The notes: generated by a model from the letters alone, not told the origin. Positions 27,111 through 37,857 are shown, counted from the first letter of the stretch. The stretch: DNA of 64,000 nt from Flammeovirgaceae bacterium (GCA_020635915.1 JACJYU010000001.1:248001-312000); one strand, 5' to 3'. A program made the numbers and translations.

Positions 27111-27228
27111 TGTAAACAAATGGTCAAAAGGCTGGCCGCACCCGCTTTGGTTCGGTTTTAAAAAAGGATTTTACTATCTTTAAGACCATTCCATTTACTG
27201 TCACAACTTCATTAAAACCCATCCTTTA

Positions 27229-30200
27229 ATGACGTTCCTAAAATATTGCACCGGATGGATGCTCCTGTCCATCATTTCGTTCAAAACGTATGGACAGATT
27301 ACCGTCACCAGTGTCAATGATGCCGGCCCTGGAACGCTGCGGCAAGCGGTTATCGATGCCAATACCAATCCCGGGCCGGATGCCATCGTATTCGACCCCT
27401 CCCTTGTAGGGATGACCATCAGCCTCGATGCCGTTGTGGTGGTTACCTCGGGCAACGGTGACGGGACCTCCATAGAAGGTGACATAAATAGTGATGGCAC
27501 ACCGGACATAACCATCCAGCCCAGTGGTTCCAATTACAGTGGTATTGAAATCCAGGCGGCCAACTGTGTGGTTCAACATTTGCATATGCAGGGTTTTTTG
27601 GATGCAGGCAGGGCCGCCCTGCTGATCAATGGGGCGGGCGCCATAGACAATGGCATTTATGCCAATTACCTCGGCACCAATGTTTCGGGGAACGCTGCCG
27701 GTACCACCAACCATTCCGGAATTTACATCAACGGGGGCGCCACCGGTACGGTGATCGGTGATGGGACCGCAAATGGACGAAATGTCATCGGGGGCAATAG
27801 TTTTGGGATCAGGATCGCCAACGCCTCCAACAATACCACCATTACGGGCAACTACATTGGCATAGGAATCGATGGGGCCACTGCCATTGGCAACGCCAGG
27901 GGAATCGATATGTTTAATGTAGATGGCTGCGTGATTGGCGTTTCTGACGATTTGCCAAACGTTATCGGCACCACGGGTGGCACGGGTGCCTACCTCAATG
28001 GGGCCACCGGCACCACCATTGCAAACAATTACATAGGAGTGGACGCCACAGGCCTCTTGGACAGGGGCAACGACACCGGTATCTGGCTGAGAAATGGCAG
28101 TGACGGGACACAGATCGGCACGGGCATTGCCTCCGGGCGGAATATCCTGGCTGCCGGGAACAATGGGCATGGTATCTGGATCGAAGATTCGGACAACACC
28201 TACGCGCTGGGGAATTACATAGGACTGGGCTCCGATGGCTCCACCACCCTGCCCAACAATTTTGGCGTGCGGGCGTCCGGGACCTCCACCGGCACCCACA
28301 TTGGGGACGGTTCTGCTGGGGGTAGGAATATTATTTCTGGAAACTTTATAGGGGTCTCGGCAGGCGGCAGCGGTACGGCTTATGTCTTTGGAAACTACAT
28401 AGGGACGGATGCCACCGGAACACTGGATCGGGGGAATTCCAATGCCGGGGTAAGCATTGCCGGAGGTTCGGGCCAGGTGGGTGGAAACACCTCGGGACAA
28501 GGTAATGTGATTTCGGGCAACTCCTATGGTATTGGAGTAAGCATAGGTGGGTTTGACATACTGGGTAATTATATTGGTACGAATGCCGCGGGAACTGCTG
28601 CCCTACCCAACGATGACAGGGGCATTCGGCTGAGCGTAGGCTCGGGCACAAATATTGGGGACGGAACGGCCGGTGGTGCAAATTTTATTTCAGGGAACAC
28701 CATGGATGGCATTTTGATAGAAAATGGGTCCACTACAGGCAATACCATTCAAATGAACTATATCGGCCTGCAGGCCGATGGGTCTTCCCCTTTGGGTAAT
28801 GGTGGCAACGGGGTATTGATTGAAAGCGATGCAAACGGAAATACCTTGTCTGGAAATAGTATCGCACATAATGCGGCCAATGGGGTGGAGATTGGGGAAG
28901 TATTCAGCACGGGGATCAACAACAATTTGCTCACGCAAAACTCCATTTACAACAATGGGGGGAACGGCATTTTAATTACTAATGGCGCACAAAATGGGAT
29001 CGCCCCGCCTACTATCACTTCCACCACCAACGGCCTGATCACCGGTACTGCCGACCCCCTGGCAACCATCGAAATATTTGCGGACGGGGCAGATGAAGGG
29101 GAACAGTATTTGGATTTTACCAATGCGGACGGCAGTGGGAATTTCAGCCATCAAATTGCAGTGGCCTCCATTAACCCCGGCCTCAACAATATTTCCGTGA
29201 CCCAAACATCCGGCACCAATACCTCGGAATTTGGAAATTTGCCCTTGTCTTTGGCGTTTATCACCACCTGGTCCACTACCGATGGGCAAATTACCATCCC
29301 CACCACCGGTGGAGGGTACACTTATGATGTAACGTGGACAAACCTGACCAATGCAGGCGTTGGGGATGGCTCCGCTACGGGCCAAACGGGGGATTTTCCC
29401 ATTCCCGGTTTGGCCAATGGGGACATCTATCAGGTGGAGATTACCGGTTCGTTCCCAAGGATATTTTTTGATAGCAATGGGGATGCAGGTAAAATCCTGA
29501 CGGTTGAACAATGGGGGAATATTGCCTGGACTTCCATGAACAATGCTTTTTATGGCTGTAGTAACTTAACTATTCCCGCCACCGATGCACCCAACCTTTC
29601 CGGGGTTACCGATATGTCGGGCATGTTTAGGGGGGCCTCCTCCCTTAATCAAAGCATGAACAGTTGGGACGTAAGTTCGGTCACCAATATGGAGCAATTA
29701 TTTGCGTATGCCACTTCCTTTAACCAGCCATTAAACAGTTGGAATGTTATCAATGTAACCAATATGGCATCCATGTTTGAATCGGCAACTGCTTTTAACC
29801 AGCCCTTGCCCTGGGACGTGGACAATGTAACCCGTATGGATGCCATGTTCAGCCTGGCGGTTGCCTTTAACCAGGACATTGGCAGTTGGAAGGTAGGCCA
29901 GGTAAACAACATGAACAACATGTTCTCAGGTGCCAACTCGTTCAATCAGGACATTGGATCATGGAATGTGGGCAACGTAACCAATATGCAGACGATGTTT
30001 TACGATACCCCGTTCAACCAGGACATTGGTGGCTGGAACGTTTCAAAGGTCTTGACCATGCAGGAGATGTTCCTGGACGCAGGGGCGTTCAACCAGGATA
30101 TAAGTGCATGGGATGTAAAGAAGGTCATCAACATGCAAAACATGTTCAACTTTGCCGGTTCATTCAATCAAAGCCTGGCCGCCTGGGACATCAGCAGCGT

Positions 30201-32799
30201 TACCACTATGAGTGGCATGCTAAGCAACTCCAACCTTTCCACAGCCAACTACGATGCCACCCTGATTGGGTGGTCAACCTTAAGCGGAGGAGAAACCCTC
30301 ATTCCTTCCGGTATTGCCTTAGGAGCCTCCAACCTAACATACTGTGCCGGGGAACCGGCAAGGGCCGCCCTTATGGCCACCCACTCATGGACCTTTACAG
30401 GGGATAGCAAGAACTGCCCACCGGGACCGGAAATCGCCCTGTATGAAGGCACTGACAATACTGGAACAGCCATACCCAGCGGCCAGGTGGTGCCGGTCCA
30501 CTTTAGTCACTTGAAGTTGGGCCAGGACAAGGACATCGTATTTGCCATAGAAAATACCGGGACCGCGGCCTTGACCATTAACTCCATTACCCTTACCGGT
30601 ACCGATTTTACCATTCTTTCCCCACCCACTTCGGTAACGCCAGGGGCCACGGAAAATTTTACCGTTCGCCTCAGCGGGGCCACCAAAGGGATTTACAATG
30701 CCTTCGTCTCCATTGACAATGACGATGTGGACGAATCCACCTATTGGTTTTCCGTAACGGGGACCGTTGGCCAACTCGACCCGAAAGTGTATTGGACGGA
30801 TGACCTCACCTTCCCTACCGAAGACCAGATCAACCGTTCCGACCTGGACGGCAACAACTTCCAACAATATTATTCCGGCTTTGAACCAAAAATCAGTGGA
30901 ATTGCCGTGGACACCACCAACAACATGCTGTTTTGGACAAGCGCCTCAAAAGCCACCATCCGGTGCGCCCGCATGGATGAAGGAGGTTTTACTACCTATG
31001 GAACCATCCTTGATGAAAGCGGGGGCTCCTCGCGCCCCTTCAACGGATTGGATATAGACGCAGCCGCGCAAAAAATCTATTTTACCAGTGAATGGACCAA
31101 CGAGATCAGGCGGATCAATTTTGACGGCACCGGAAGCGAAGTGCTGGTAAGCATCAATGGCCCGAAAGACATTGCCCTGGATGTGGCAGGCGGCAAAATG
31201 TATTATGTGGTTCTCAACTTATCTACACCAGAATTATGGAGGGCCGACCTCGATGGCTCCAACCAGCAACTGCTTCATTCATCCGGCACCACCCTCTTTT
31301 TAGGCGTGGCCCTGGATTTGGTCAATGGCCATGTCTATTGGACAGAATCGGCAGGAGGCATTGAGAGGTCCGATTTGGATGGATCCAATCTAACCTTTGT
31401 AGGTACTGCCAACAGCCCGGGGGGCATCGCCCTAAACGTGGGCGAGCAAAAGATTTACTATGTGGACACTTCCACCCCGGCCATCAGGCGGGTAAATTTT
31501 GATGGGACTGGCGATGTGGCCATCCAGTCGGGAACGAATGTATTCAACCCCGTCCATATCGATATCGATCCACGGTTTCCACCTGTGGTGGGCCCTGAAA
31601 TAAACGTATTTGCCGGCAACGACAACACCGGTACGCCCATAACCGATGGGCAGGCTACCCCTATTGACCTGGGCAATGCCGTACAGGGCAACGACCTTGT
31701 GCAAACATTTGCCATTGAAAACACAGGGACGGCCGATTTGAACGTAAGCAGCATTACCGCCAGCGGCTCGGATTATTCGGTCGCCAGCACCATTGCCACG
31801 GTGGCCGCTGGGGCCACGGAAACCTTTACCGTAACGCTATCGGGGGCAAATGCTGGCACCTTCAACACTTCCCTTGATATTGCCAGTGACGATGCCGATG
31901 AAAATCCCTTTACCTTTGATATCACTGGTACGATTTCCCAGCCCTGCCTGCCCATTACTGCCGGCACGCCCTCCGTTCAAAGCACCATCAATGTGCCTTC
32001 CAACGTGGACGTGGTGGCGGCCTCCACCATCAACAATGGCGACATCATCACCGTTTCCATACTCCAGGCACCGTCAAAAGGAAGCGCAATTATTCTGGCC
32101 GACAACACCATTGGTTACACGGCCCAGGAAGGCACGGTGGGTGCCGATTCGTTTCCATACCGCATCTGCAACCAGTGTGGTTTGTGCAGCGATGGCACAA
32201 TAACGGTGGACATTCAAAATGAACCCCCGGTGTTCGCACCGCCTGCCGTCCCTGTCGAGGTAGTGGCGGGGCAAACCGTCACCATCGACCTGGCCACCCT
32301 CTTTTCCGACCTGAACGGCAACCTGGACCTTGCCTCTTTTTCGGGGTTCAGCTCTTCGTGGAGTGCTTCGCCCTCTTATGATGGCGCTACCGGCACGCTG
32401 GTATTGGACTATGCCAACGCCACACCTGCCGGGCCCTCGGACGAAGTCGGGTTTACCCTATGCGACCAGCTTGGTGCGTGCACCCAGGCCACGCTTTCGA
32501 TAGCCATTGACGGGAGCATTACGGCCTACAACGGCATCTCCCCCAACGGGGACGGGATCAACGATTACTTCATCCTGAAAAACATCCAGTTCCTGGAACC
32601 CGACAACAAGGTGAACATTTACAACCGGTGGGGGGACAAAGTCTTTGAAATGGAAGGCTACAACCCCGACATTCCCGAAAAAAGGTTTAATGGCATTAGC
32701 GACAAAGGCAAGGCCCTTCCCAGCGGGGTGTATTTTTATAAAGTGGAATTTTCCAGCGGCAGGGAAGATTTGACGGGTTACTTGACCATAAAAAAGTGA
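27229..32799 (+). CDS. Giant multidomain surface protein: beta-helix, BspA repeats, LDLR-type propeller, T9SS type B CTD
   Basis: The 1856-residue protein opens with a signal peptide (MTFLKYCTGWMLLSIISFKT, then YGQ). A right-handed beta-helix region follows (VNDAGPGTLRQAVIDAN; many NYIGTDATGTL-type coils, to about residue 680). About ten BspA/DUF285 repeats occupy roughly 750-1010. A choice-of-anchor D domain comes next, then an LDLR class B-like six-bladed propeller (VYWTDDLTFP, HVYWTESAGGIERSDLDGSN). A second choice-of-anchor D domain and cadherin-like segments lead to the type B CTD (GISPNGDGINDYF, IYNRWGDKVFEMEGY, GYLTIKK). It is exported by T9SS by inference from the CTD. Unlike its neighbours it combines four repeat folds in one chain. 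The ligand is unknown. Confidence 0.9.
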   Translation: MTFLKYCTGWMLLSIISFKTYGQITVTSVNDAGPGTLRQAVIDANTNPGPDAIVFDPSLVGMTISLDAVVVVTSGNGDGTSIEGDINSDGTPDITIQPSGSNYSGIEIQAANCVVQHLHMQGFLDAGRAALLINGAGAIDNGIYANYLGTNVSGNAAGTTNHSGIYINGGATGTVIGDGTANGRNVIGGNSFGIRIANASNNTTITGNYIGIGIDGATAIGNARGIDMFNVDGCVIGVSDDLPNVIGTTGGTGAYLNGATGTTIANNYIGVDATGLLDRGNDTGIWLRNGSDGTQIGTGIASGRNILAAGNNGHGIWIEDSDNTYALGNYIGLGSDGSTTLPNNFGVRASGTSTGTHIGDGSAGGRNIISGNFIGVSAGGSGTAYVFGNYIGTDATGTLDRGNSNAGVSIAGGSGQVGGNTSGQGNVISGNSYGIGVSIGGFDILGNYIGTNAAGTAALPNDDRGIRLSVGSGTNIGDGTAGGANFISGNTMDGILIENGSTTGNTIQMNYIGLQADGSSPLGNGGNGVLIESDANGNTLSGNSIAHNAANGVEIGEVFSTGINNNLLTQNSIYNNGGNGILITNGAQNGIAPPTITSTTNGLITGTADPLATIEIFADGADEGEQYLDFTNADGSGNFSHQIAVASINPGLNNISVTQTSGTNTSEFGNLPLSLAFITTWSTTDGQITIPTTGGGYTYDVTWTNLTNAGVGDGSATGQTGDFPIPGLANGDIYQVEITGSFPRIFFDSNGDAGKILTVEQWGNIAWTSMNNAFYGCSNLTIPATDAPNLSGVTDMSGMFRGASSLNQSMNSWDVSSVTNMEQLFAYATSFNQPLNSWNVINVTNMASMFESATAFNQPLPWDVDNVTRMDAMFSLAVAFNQDIGSWKVGQVNNMNNMFSGANSFNQDIGSWNVGNVTNMQTMFYDTPFNQDIGGWNVSKVLTMQEMFLDAGAFNQDISAWDVKKVINMQNMFNFAGSFNQSLAAWDISSVTTMSGMLSNSNLSTANYDATLIGWSTLSGGETLIPSGIALGASNLTYCAGEPARAALMATHSWTFTGDSKNCPPGPEIALYEGTDNTGTAIPSGQVVPVHFSHLKLGQDKDIVFAIENTGTAALTINSITLTGTDFTILSPPTSVTPGATENFTVRLSGATKGIYNAFVSIDNDDVDESTYWFSVTGTVGQLDPKVYWTDDLTFPTEDQINRSDLDGNNFQQYYSGFEPKISGIAVDTTNNMLFWTSASKATIRCARMDEGGFTTYGTILDESGGSSRPFNGLDIDAAAQKIYFTSEWTNEIRRINFDGTGSEVLVSINGPKDIALDVAGGKMYYVVLNLSTPELWRADLDGSNQQLLHSSGTTLFLGVALDLVNGHVYWTESAGGIERSDLDGSNLTFVGTANSPGGIALNVGEQKIYYVDTSTPAIRRVNFDGTGDVAIQSGTNVFNPVHIDIDPRFPPVVGPEINVFAGNDNTGTPITDGQATPIDLGNAVQGNDLVQTFAIENTGTADLNVSSITASGSDYSVASTIATVAAGATETFTVTLSGANAGTFNTSLDIASDDADENPFTFDITGTISQPCLPITAGTPSVQSTINVPSNVDVVAASTINNGDIITVSILQAPSKGSAIILADNTIGYTAQEGTVGADSFPYRICNQCGLCSDGTITVDIQNEPPVFAPPAVPVEVVAGQTVTIDLATLFSDLNGNLDLASFSGFSSSWSASPSYDGATGTLVLDYANATPAGPSDEVGFTLCDQLGACTQATLSIAIDGSITAYNGISPNGDGINDYFILKNIQFLEPDNKVNIYNRWGDKVFEMEGYNPDIPEKRFNGISDKGKALPSGVYFYKVEFSSGREDLTGYLTIKK

Positions 32800-32829
32800 A
32801 TTTAATAACAGCTTTCCCCGGATAGGTTT

Positions 32830-32837
32830 TAACTTTG
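32830..32837 (+). promoter_or_regulatory. Candidate -7 promoter element of the propeller/VCBS protein gene
   Basis: TAACTTTG at 32830-32837 is an exact match to the Bacteroidota -7 consensus TAnnTTTG and lies 19 bp before the ATG at 32857. A -33 TTTG at the usual spacing is not evident. Confidence 0.4.
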
Positions 32838-32856
32838 ACTAAAACCCGCTGTTGCC

Positions 32857-35800
32857 ATGTCCCTTAAAAAAACCCTCCTGTCCGCCTGTCTGCTTTTTTA
32901 CCTGGCCCCTTCATTTGCCCAAAAGCTTTATATAGCGGAGAATGGGGCTACGGAGATGCGCAGGTCCAATGTGGATGGCACAAATAAGGAGCTTATGTCA
33001 GGTGGGGCTTCCAATGTCCTTGCCCTGAAAAGCATGGTGTTTGATGAACAGCGGAATACTGTTTTTTGGATTGAATCCAACACCATCATTAAAAAGGCTT
33101 CACTATTTACCACGGCTGGCATCACCCAATTAAATACCTCGATAACTTTTGCAAACATAACGGGTGCAATTTTTCAATCGTTGGCGATCAATCCCCTGAC
33201 CAGACAGTTATTTGTTTCGAGTAACGGGGGTGTTTACAAATTAAACCTAGATGCGGCCTCCACGGTGACGAGCTTGCCCACTGCAACCATAGCACCATTC
33301 AACATTTCGAACATTGATGTAGACGTGGTAAACTCCAAGATCTATTTCGTTCGCCCTATTACAACAACGGAAATATGGATCGCCAATTTAGATGGGAGTG
33401 GTGCAGCCAATATCGTTCCAAATTCTTCGGCAAACGACATCACCGTTGACCCTGCAAGTGGAAAATTCTACTATACGGTAAATATATTCTTCCCCACTAC
33501 CGAGGGGCAAGTGATAGCCAGGGACCTGACCACCGGTGCAAACCCGGTGCCCATTGTCGCTGGGGAACCAAATAGCTTAAGGGGCCTGGCCGTTGACCCA
33601 AAAAATGGATTTATATTCTGGGCTAATGGGGCTGGCGGAACCGCGGGAACAATTGGAAGGGCTGGCCTTGACGGCAGTGGCAAAATAAATATTTTCACTG
33701 GATTAAATTCCCCGGTTGATGTTGCCCTTGACCTAAGTTCATCCGTGCCCCCCAAGCTCTACTGGACGGAAGGAAACCTTCAGGAGATCCACAGGATGAA
33801 TACGGACGGCAGCGACTTTGAGCGCTACTATTTCGGCTCAAGCCCTTACCCTACCGGCATCGCCATCGACAACAATGCCCGCTACATCTACTGGGCTGAC
33901 CGCAACCAGTCCACCATCAAGCGCGGGCTGATTGGCGAAACCGATTTTGAAAACCTTCCCCCGGAAGTCGTCCTCAACTATACCGATATGTTTCCGGGCA
34001 TCTCTGGCATTGAGCTTGACCCCAACAACACCATGATCTATTTTGTGGATGCCGGCAACAACCGCATACAGCGGGCGGACTACAGCAATACTTTCCCTAT
34101 TACAGGCAATGACCTCGCCACCATTGCCACCCCGTTTGGCATCGATCTTGACCTGATAAACGGAAAAATTTATTACACTGCAAACGACAACGCGGCCATC
34201 AACACGGGCACCCTTTACCGTGCCAACCTGGACGGTACCGGCCAGGAGCCCCTTTGGTCGGGGTCGGCCCCGGACCCGCAGCGGTTTATCCATGATGTAA
34301 AGGTGGACCCATTCAACGGGTTCGTGTACTGGGCCTGGACGGAATCCAACGGGGTGGCGACCATTTACAGGGCCAACATCTCAAACGTGGGCGGCACGGT
34401 GGTCCCCCTTGTCAACCCTACCGGGGGCGAAGTCCGCGGCCTTGAGATTGACCCGCTGACCAACAAGCTCTGGTGGGTGTGCCGCGGAAGGATAGGCTTG
34501 GTGCCGCCTTCGATTATGCAGGCCGACCTTGACGATGGCGGCAACGCGGCCCCGCTTCATCAAATCACATTTTTGCCTCCAAACGGGAATTTTATATTGC
34601 TTGACCGCGGAACCATTAGTCCTCTTGTACTTAACGCCACCACTGCTGACAAAAATGAAACCAATGTTTCGGTAAGCGGTAACCTCACCTTCACCTTCGA
34701 CCAAAGCGTAGCGGCATCCACTGTGAACAGTTCGAACATCATCGTACGTGGCGAACAAACCGGCATCATTTCCGGGACCTTTAGTGGCGGAGGCTCAAGC
34801 ACGGTCACCTTCGACCCCACCGCAGACTTCAAAGTGGGGGAAGTCGTTAGGGTAACGCTCGCCCCGGGCATTCAAAGTGTGAATGGCGGCAACCTTGCCC
34901 GCAGTGAAAGCTACCAGTTCACCACCGCTTCATCCGCTGCCCCGGAGACGCCCCCTTACTTTGAAGAGCACATAATTTCCTCCACGGCAGATGGGACCTT
35001 TGGGCTTTTTCCGGCCGATATGGATGGCGATGGCGACATGGATGTGGTGGGGACGGCCTCAGGCACCAACGGCATCTCATGGTTTGAAAACGATGGAAAC
35101 CAAAACTTCACCGAACACCCTGTGGCCAATACCACCAGCGGGCCTACCGGGACCTATGTAACGGACCTGGACAGTGATGGGGATTTGGACATACTGGTTG
35201 CCTCGCAGGGTGATGCCAGGATAATATGGCTGGACAATGACGGCAGCCAAAATTTTACGGAAAAAGACGTGAACGCCTCGGCAGGCACGCCAACCAATGT
35301 GTACGCTGCGGACCTTGACGGGGACGGGGACGTGGATGTGCTGTCAACTTCCTATGCGCCTTCCGTAGGCAGCAGTGCCAATGCCAGGCTGAACTATTAC
35401 ATCAATGACGGCAACGAAAATTTTACGCAATTTAACCTTCCCAATGTAAATGGGACTGGTGCCTACCCGGTTGACGTGGACAAGGACGGGGACATTGACA
35501 TTGTGGGCGTGGCGGAAGTGGCCACCCTAAGCGCCATTCTTAAGGACAAGGTGGCCTGGTATGAAAATGACGGAAGCTTGAACTTTACGGAGCATATCGT
35601 GGATGCCACCCCACCACAAAGGCCGGAAGATACCTTTGCCACGGACATGGATGGTGATGGGGACATCGACATCCTTGTGGCCGCCTCCATAAACTTTATC
35701 GGCTGGTATGAAAATGACGGAAGCCAGGCCTTTGCCAGGCATGAAATTGGCGCTGGGGAATCACAGCCCCGTGAAATCCATGCGGCCGATGTGGACGGGG

Positions 35801-36708
35801 ATGGCGACATGGATGTAATCTCTGCCCATGAACTATTGGATGAGGTAGCCTTATGGACCAACGATGGAAGTCAAAACTTTGCCCGCCAATCCGTGACCAC
35901 CAGTGCCGACCTGGTATGGGATGTGTATGCCGCGGACATGGATGGCGATGGCGATTTGGACCTGCTATCGGCTTCGCGTTTTGGAAACGAGGTCTCCTGG
36001 TATGAGAATACCGTTACCCCGAACAGCCCGCCAGTGCTATCTTCAACCTCATCTTCCGTGGACTATACGGGCAACCCTGTGGCCATCAACCCTTTGATAA
36101 CCGTGGGCGACCCTGACGATATAGATTTGGGATCCGGGTCAGTACAATTCTCCCAATCCTCATTCATAAAGGGCGAAGACCAGCTCATATTTAATAATCA
36201 AAATGGGATTTTCGGAAACTACGATAGCAACACAGGCATCCTGAGCCTTTCCGGAACGGCCAGCCTGGCCGAATACCAGGATGCATTGCGAAGTGTGGAA
36301 TATCAGAATTCACTAAGCAATCCATCTACAACCGACCGTTCAGTCGAGTTCCGGGTAAGTGACGGGACCAATCAAAGCAATATCCTGCCCACCACCTTAA
36401 CCGTCAACGTTACCGTACCGGAAACCATCGAAGTGTTCAATGGGGTTTCCCCGAACGGGGATACCTTTAACCCTTACTTTAAAATCGCCAACATAGAAAC
36501 CGTGGAGCCTGAAAACAAGGTGTCCGTTTACAACCGGTGGGGCGACAAAGTGTTCGAGGTGGACAATTACGACAACAACGATCCCAAAAGAAGGTTTGAT
36601 GGCACCAGCGACAAAGGCAAGGACCTGCCCAGCGGGGTGTATTTTTATAAGATAGAATTCGCAAGCGGTGCCCCTGAAATAACCGGCTACCTTACACTGA
36701 AACGTTAG
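32857..36708 (+). CDS. Surface protein with LDLR-type propeller, SbsA-type Ig, FG-GAP/VCBS repeats and T9SS type B CTD
   Basis: The 1283-residue protein has a signal peptide (MSLKKTLLSACLLFYLAPSF, then AQ). Two propeller-like regions of LDLR class B type span about 25-590 (KLYWTEGNLQEIHRMNTDGS, YIYWADRNQSTIKR). An SbsA-like Ig domain follows (LTFTFDQSVAAST, at about 595-690). FG-GAP/VCBS repeats with calcium-binding DxDxDGD motifs span 695-1060 (ADMDGDGDMDVVG, ADLDGDGDVDVLS). A cadherin-like domain at 1065-1190 precedes the type B CTD (VYNRWGDKVFEVDNYDNN, GYLTLKR). Its CTD DNA is about 94% identical by eye to that of the gene at 37924. A T9SS-exported, calcium-stabilised surface protein is inferred. 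Confidence 0.9.
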   Translation: MSLKKTLLSACLLFYLAPSFAQKLYIAENGATEMRRSNVDGTNKELMSGGASNVLALKSMVFDEQRNTVFWIESNTIIKKASLFTTAGITQLNTSITFANITGAIFQSLAINPLTRQLFVSSNGGVYKLNLDAASTVTSLPTATIAPFNISNIDVDVVNSKIYFVRPITTTEIWIANLDGSGAANIVPNSSANDITVDPASGKFYYTVNIFFPTTEGQVIARDLTTGANPVPIVAGEPNSLRGLAVDPKNGFIFWANGAGGTAGTIGRAGLDGSGKINIFTGLNSPVDVALDLSSSVPPKLYWTEGNLQEIHRMNTDGSDFERYYFGSSPYPTGIAIDNNARYIYWADRNQSTIKRGLIGETDFENLPPEVVLNYTDMFPGISGIELDPNNTMIYFVDAGNNRIQRADYSNTFPITGNDLATIATPFGIDLDLINGKIYYTANDNAAINTGTLYRANLDGTGQEPLWSGSAPDPQRFIHDVKVDPFNGFVYWAWTESNGVATIYRANISNVGGTVVPLVNPTGGEVRGLEIDPLTNKLWWVCRGRIGLVPPSIMQADLDDGGNAAPLHQITFLPPNGNFILLDRGTISPLVLNATTADKNETNVSVSGNLTFTFDQSVAASTVNSSNIIVRGEQTGIISGTFSGGGSSTVTFDPTADFKVGEVVRVTLAPGIQSVNGGNLARSESYQFTTASSAAPETPPYFEEHIISSTADGTFGLFPADMDGDGDMDVVGTASGTNGISWFENDGNQNFTEHPVANTTSGPTGTYVTDLDSDGDLDILVASQGDARIIWLDNDGSQNFTEKDVNASAGTPTNVYAADLDGDGDVDVLSTSYAPSVGSSANARLNYYINDGNENFTQFNLPNVNGTGAYPVDVDKDGDIDIVGVAEVATLSAILKDKVAWYENDGSLNFTEHIVDATPPQRPEDTFATDMDGDGDIDILVAASINFIGWYENDGSQAFARHEIGAGESQPREIHAADVDGDGDMDVISAHELLDEVALWTNDGSQNFARQSVTTSADLVWDVYAADMDGDGDLDLLSASRFGNEVSWYENTVTPNSPPVLSSTSSSVDYTGNPVAINPLITVGDPDDIDLGSGSVQFSQSSFIKGEDQLIFNNQNGIFGNYDSNTGILSLSGTASLAEYQDALRSVEYQNSLSNPSTTDRSVEFRVSDGTNQSNILPTTLTVNVTVPETIEVFNGVSPNGDTFNPYFKIANIETVEPENKVSVYNRWGDKVFEVDNYDNNDPKRRFDGTSDKGKDLPSGVYFYKIEFASGAPEITGYLTLKR

Positions 36709-36719
36709 TTGCGTTAACC

Positions 36720-36785
36720 TTAGGTTTCGGCCTCAAAATTTGTAAACTTTAAACCTGAAACCTTGAATTTGGAACTTTGAACCAG
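36720..36785. repeat. AAACCTGAAACC/GGTTTAA-type heptamer repeats
   Basis: The gap before the TIGR03032 gene contains AAACTTTAAACCTGAAACC, then CTTGAATTTGGAACTTTG. This is the same degenerate heptamer family as at 16592, 21254 and 46523, here in the opposite orientation. Confidence 0.65.
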
Positions 36786-36786
36786 C

Positions 36787-37857
36787 ATGTCACAACCCCT
36801 TCCCCCCTTTAGTTGCAGCTACTCCCCGGGGTTTTCCCAATTGTTGTTCGACCTCAACTGCACGCTGGCCATCACCACCTACCAGGCCGGCAAACTCATC
36901 CTCGTCAGCGCGCTCGATCCGGACAAGGTTGTGCAACTGCCACGGTCTTTTGACAAGCCCATGGGCATTGCCGTTTCGCCAGGCAAGCTGGCCCTGGCCA
37001 CCCGCAACGAAATCGTGGTGTTCTCAAACGCGGCAAAATTGGCCAACACATACCCTAAGCAGCCGGCCACTTACGATGCCCTGTACGTGCCCAGGGCATT
37101 GTTTTATACCGGGGAGCTCGACATACACGACCTTCATTACCAGGGCGATGGGTTGATTGCCGTCAACACAAGGTTTTCGTGCCTGGCACGGCCCTCGTTC
37201 GACCATAACTTTATTCCGCTGTGGCGGCCTAAGTTTATCCGGCACCTGGCCCCTGACGACCATTGCCACCTCAACGGGATAGCCGTAAACCCGGAAAACC
37301 AGCCAAAATACGCCACCGCTCTTGGGCAGTCCGATACACCTAACGGGTGGAGGGAAAACATTGCAAACGGTGGGGTCCTTATGGACATCGAAAGCCATGA
37401 AATAGTTCTGCAAGGCCTGCCGATGCCGCACTCCCCCAGGATATACGATGGCCAGCTGTATTTCCTGTTGTCTGCCACAGGCGAACTGGCCCGGGCAAGC
37501 CTGCACACGGGTAAGTACGAGGTGGTCAAGAAGTTCAACGGATTTGTAAGGGGCATGGACAAGGCCGGGGATTACCTGTTCATCGGGCTTTCCAGGCTAA
37601 GGAAAACCAGTTCCACATTCGGCAACCTGCCCATTGCCAAGGCCTCGCCCTTTTGTGGCATCGTGGTTCTCCACCTTCCTTCCGCCAGCATCGTAGGGCA
37701 GTTGAAATATGAAAACAGTGTGGAGGAAATTTATGATGTGAAGGTGATGGCGGAAACAAAACGCCCCGGCATACTCAACCATACAACAGAAAGGTTCAGG
37801 TTGGCGCTTACCATGCCGGAGGGCAACTTCTGGGCAACGCAGGCGGGCAATAAATAA
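36787..37857 (+). CDS. TIGR03032 family protein, unknown function
   Basis: The 356-residue protein has no signal peptide and so looks cytoplasmic. It matches the TIGR03032 family in its opening (FSCSYSPGFSQLLFDLNCTLAITTYQAGKL) and in GDGLIAVNTRFSCLA, HLNGIAVN, ATALGQSDTPNGWRE and MPHSPRIYDGQLYFL. The repeated beta-strand pattern suggests a six- or seven-bladed propeller. The family's biochemical role is unknown to me. It lies between two T9SS cargo genes (79 bp after one, 66 bp before the next), which raises the question of a link to surface protein export or modification. Confidence 0.85.
   Translation: MSQPLPPFSCSYSPGFSQLLFDLNCTLAITTYQAGKLILVSALDPDKVVQLPRSFDKPMGIAVSPGKLALATRNEIVVFSNAAKLANTYPKQPATYDALYVPRALFYTGELDIHDLHYQGDGLIAVNTRFSCLARPSFDHNFIPLWRPKFIRHLAPDDHCHLNGIAVNPENQPKYATALGQSDTPNGWRENIANGGVLMDIESHEIVLQGLPMPHSPRIYDGQLYFLLSATGELARASLHTGKYEVVKKFNGFVRGMDKAGDYLFIGLSRLRKTSSTFGNLPIAKASPFCGIVVLHLPSASIVGQLKYENSVEEIYDVKVMAETKRPGILNHTTERFRLALTMPEGNFWATQAGNK

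Noticed and set aside
27238..28500. 420-codon minus-strand frame
   Set aside because: It is an antisense shadow of the beta-helix region; the plus-strand frame has a signal peptide and clear domains.
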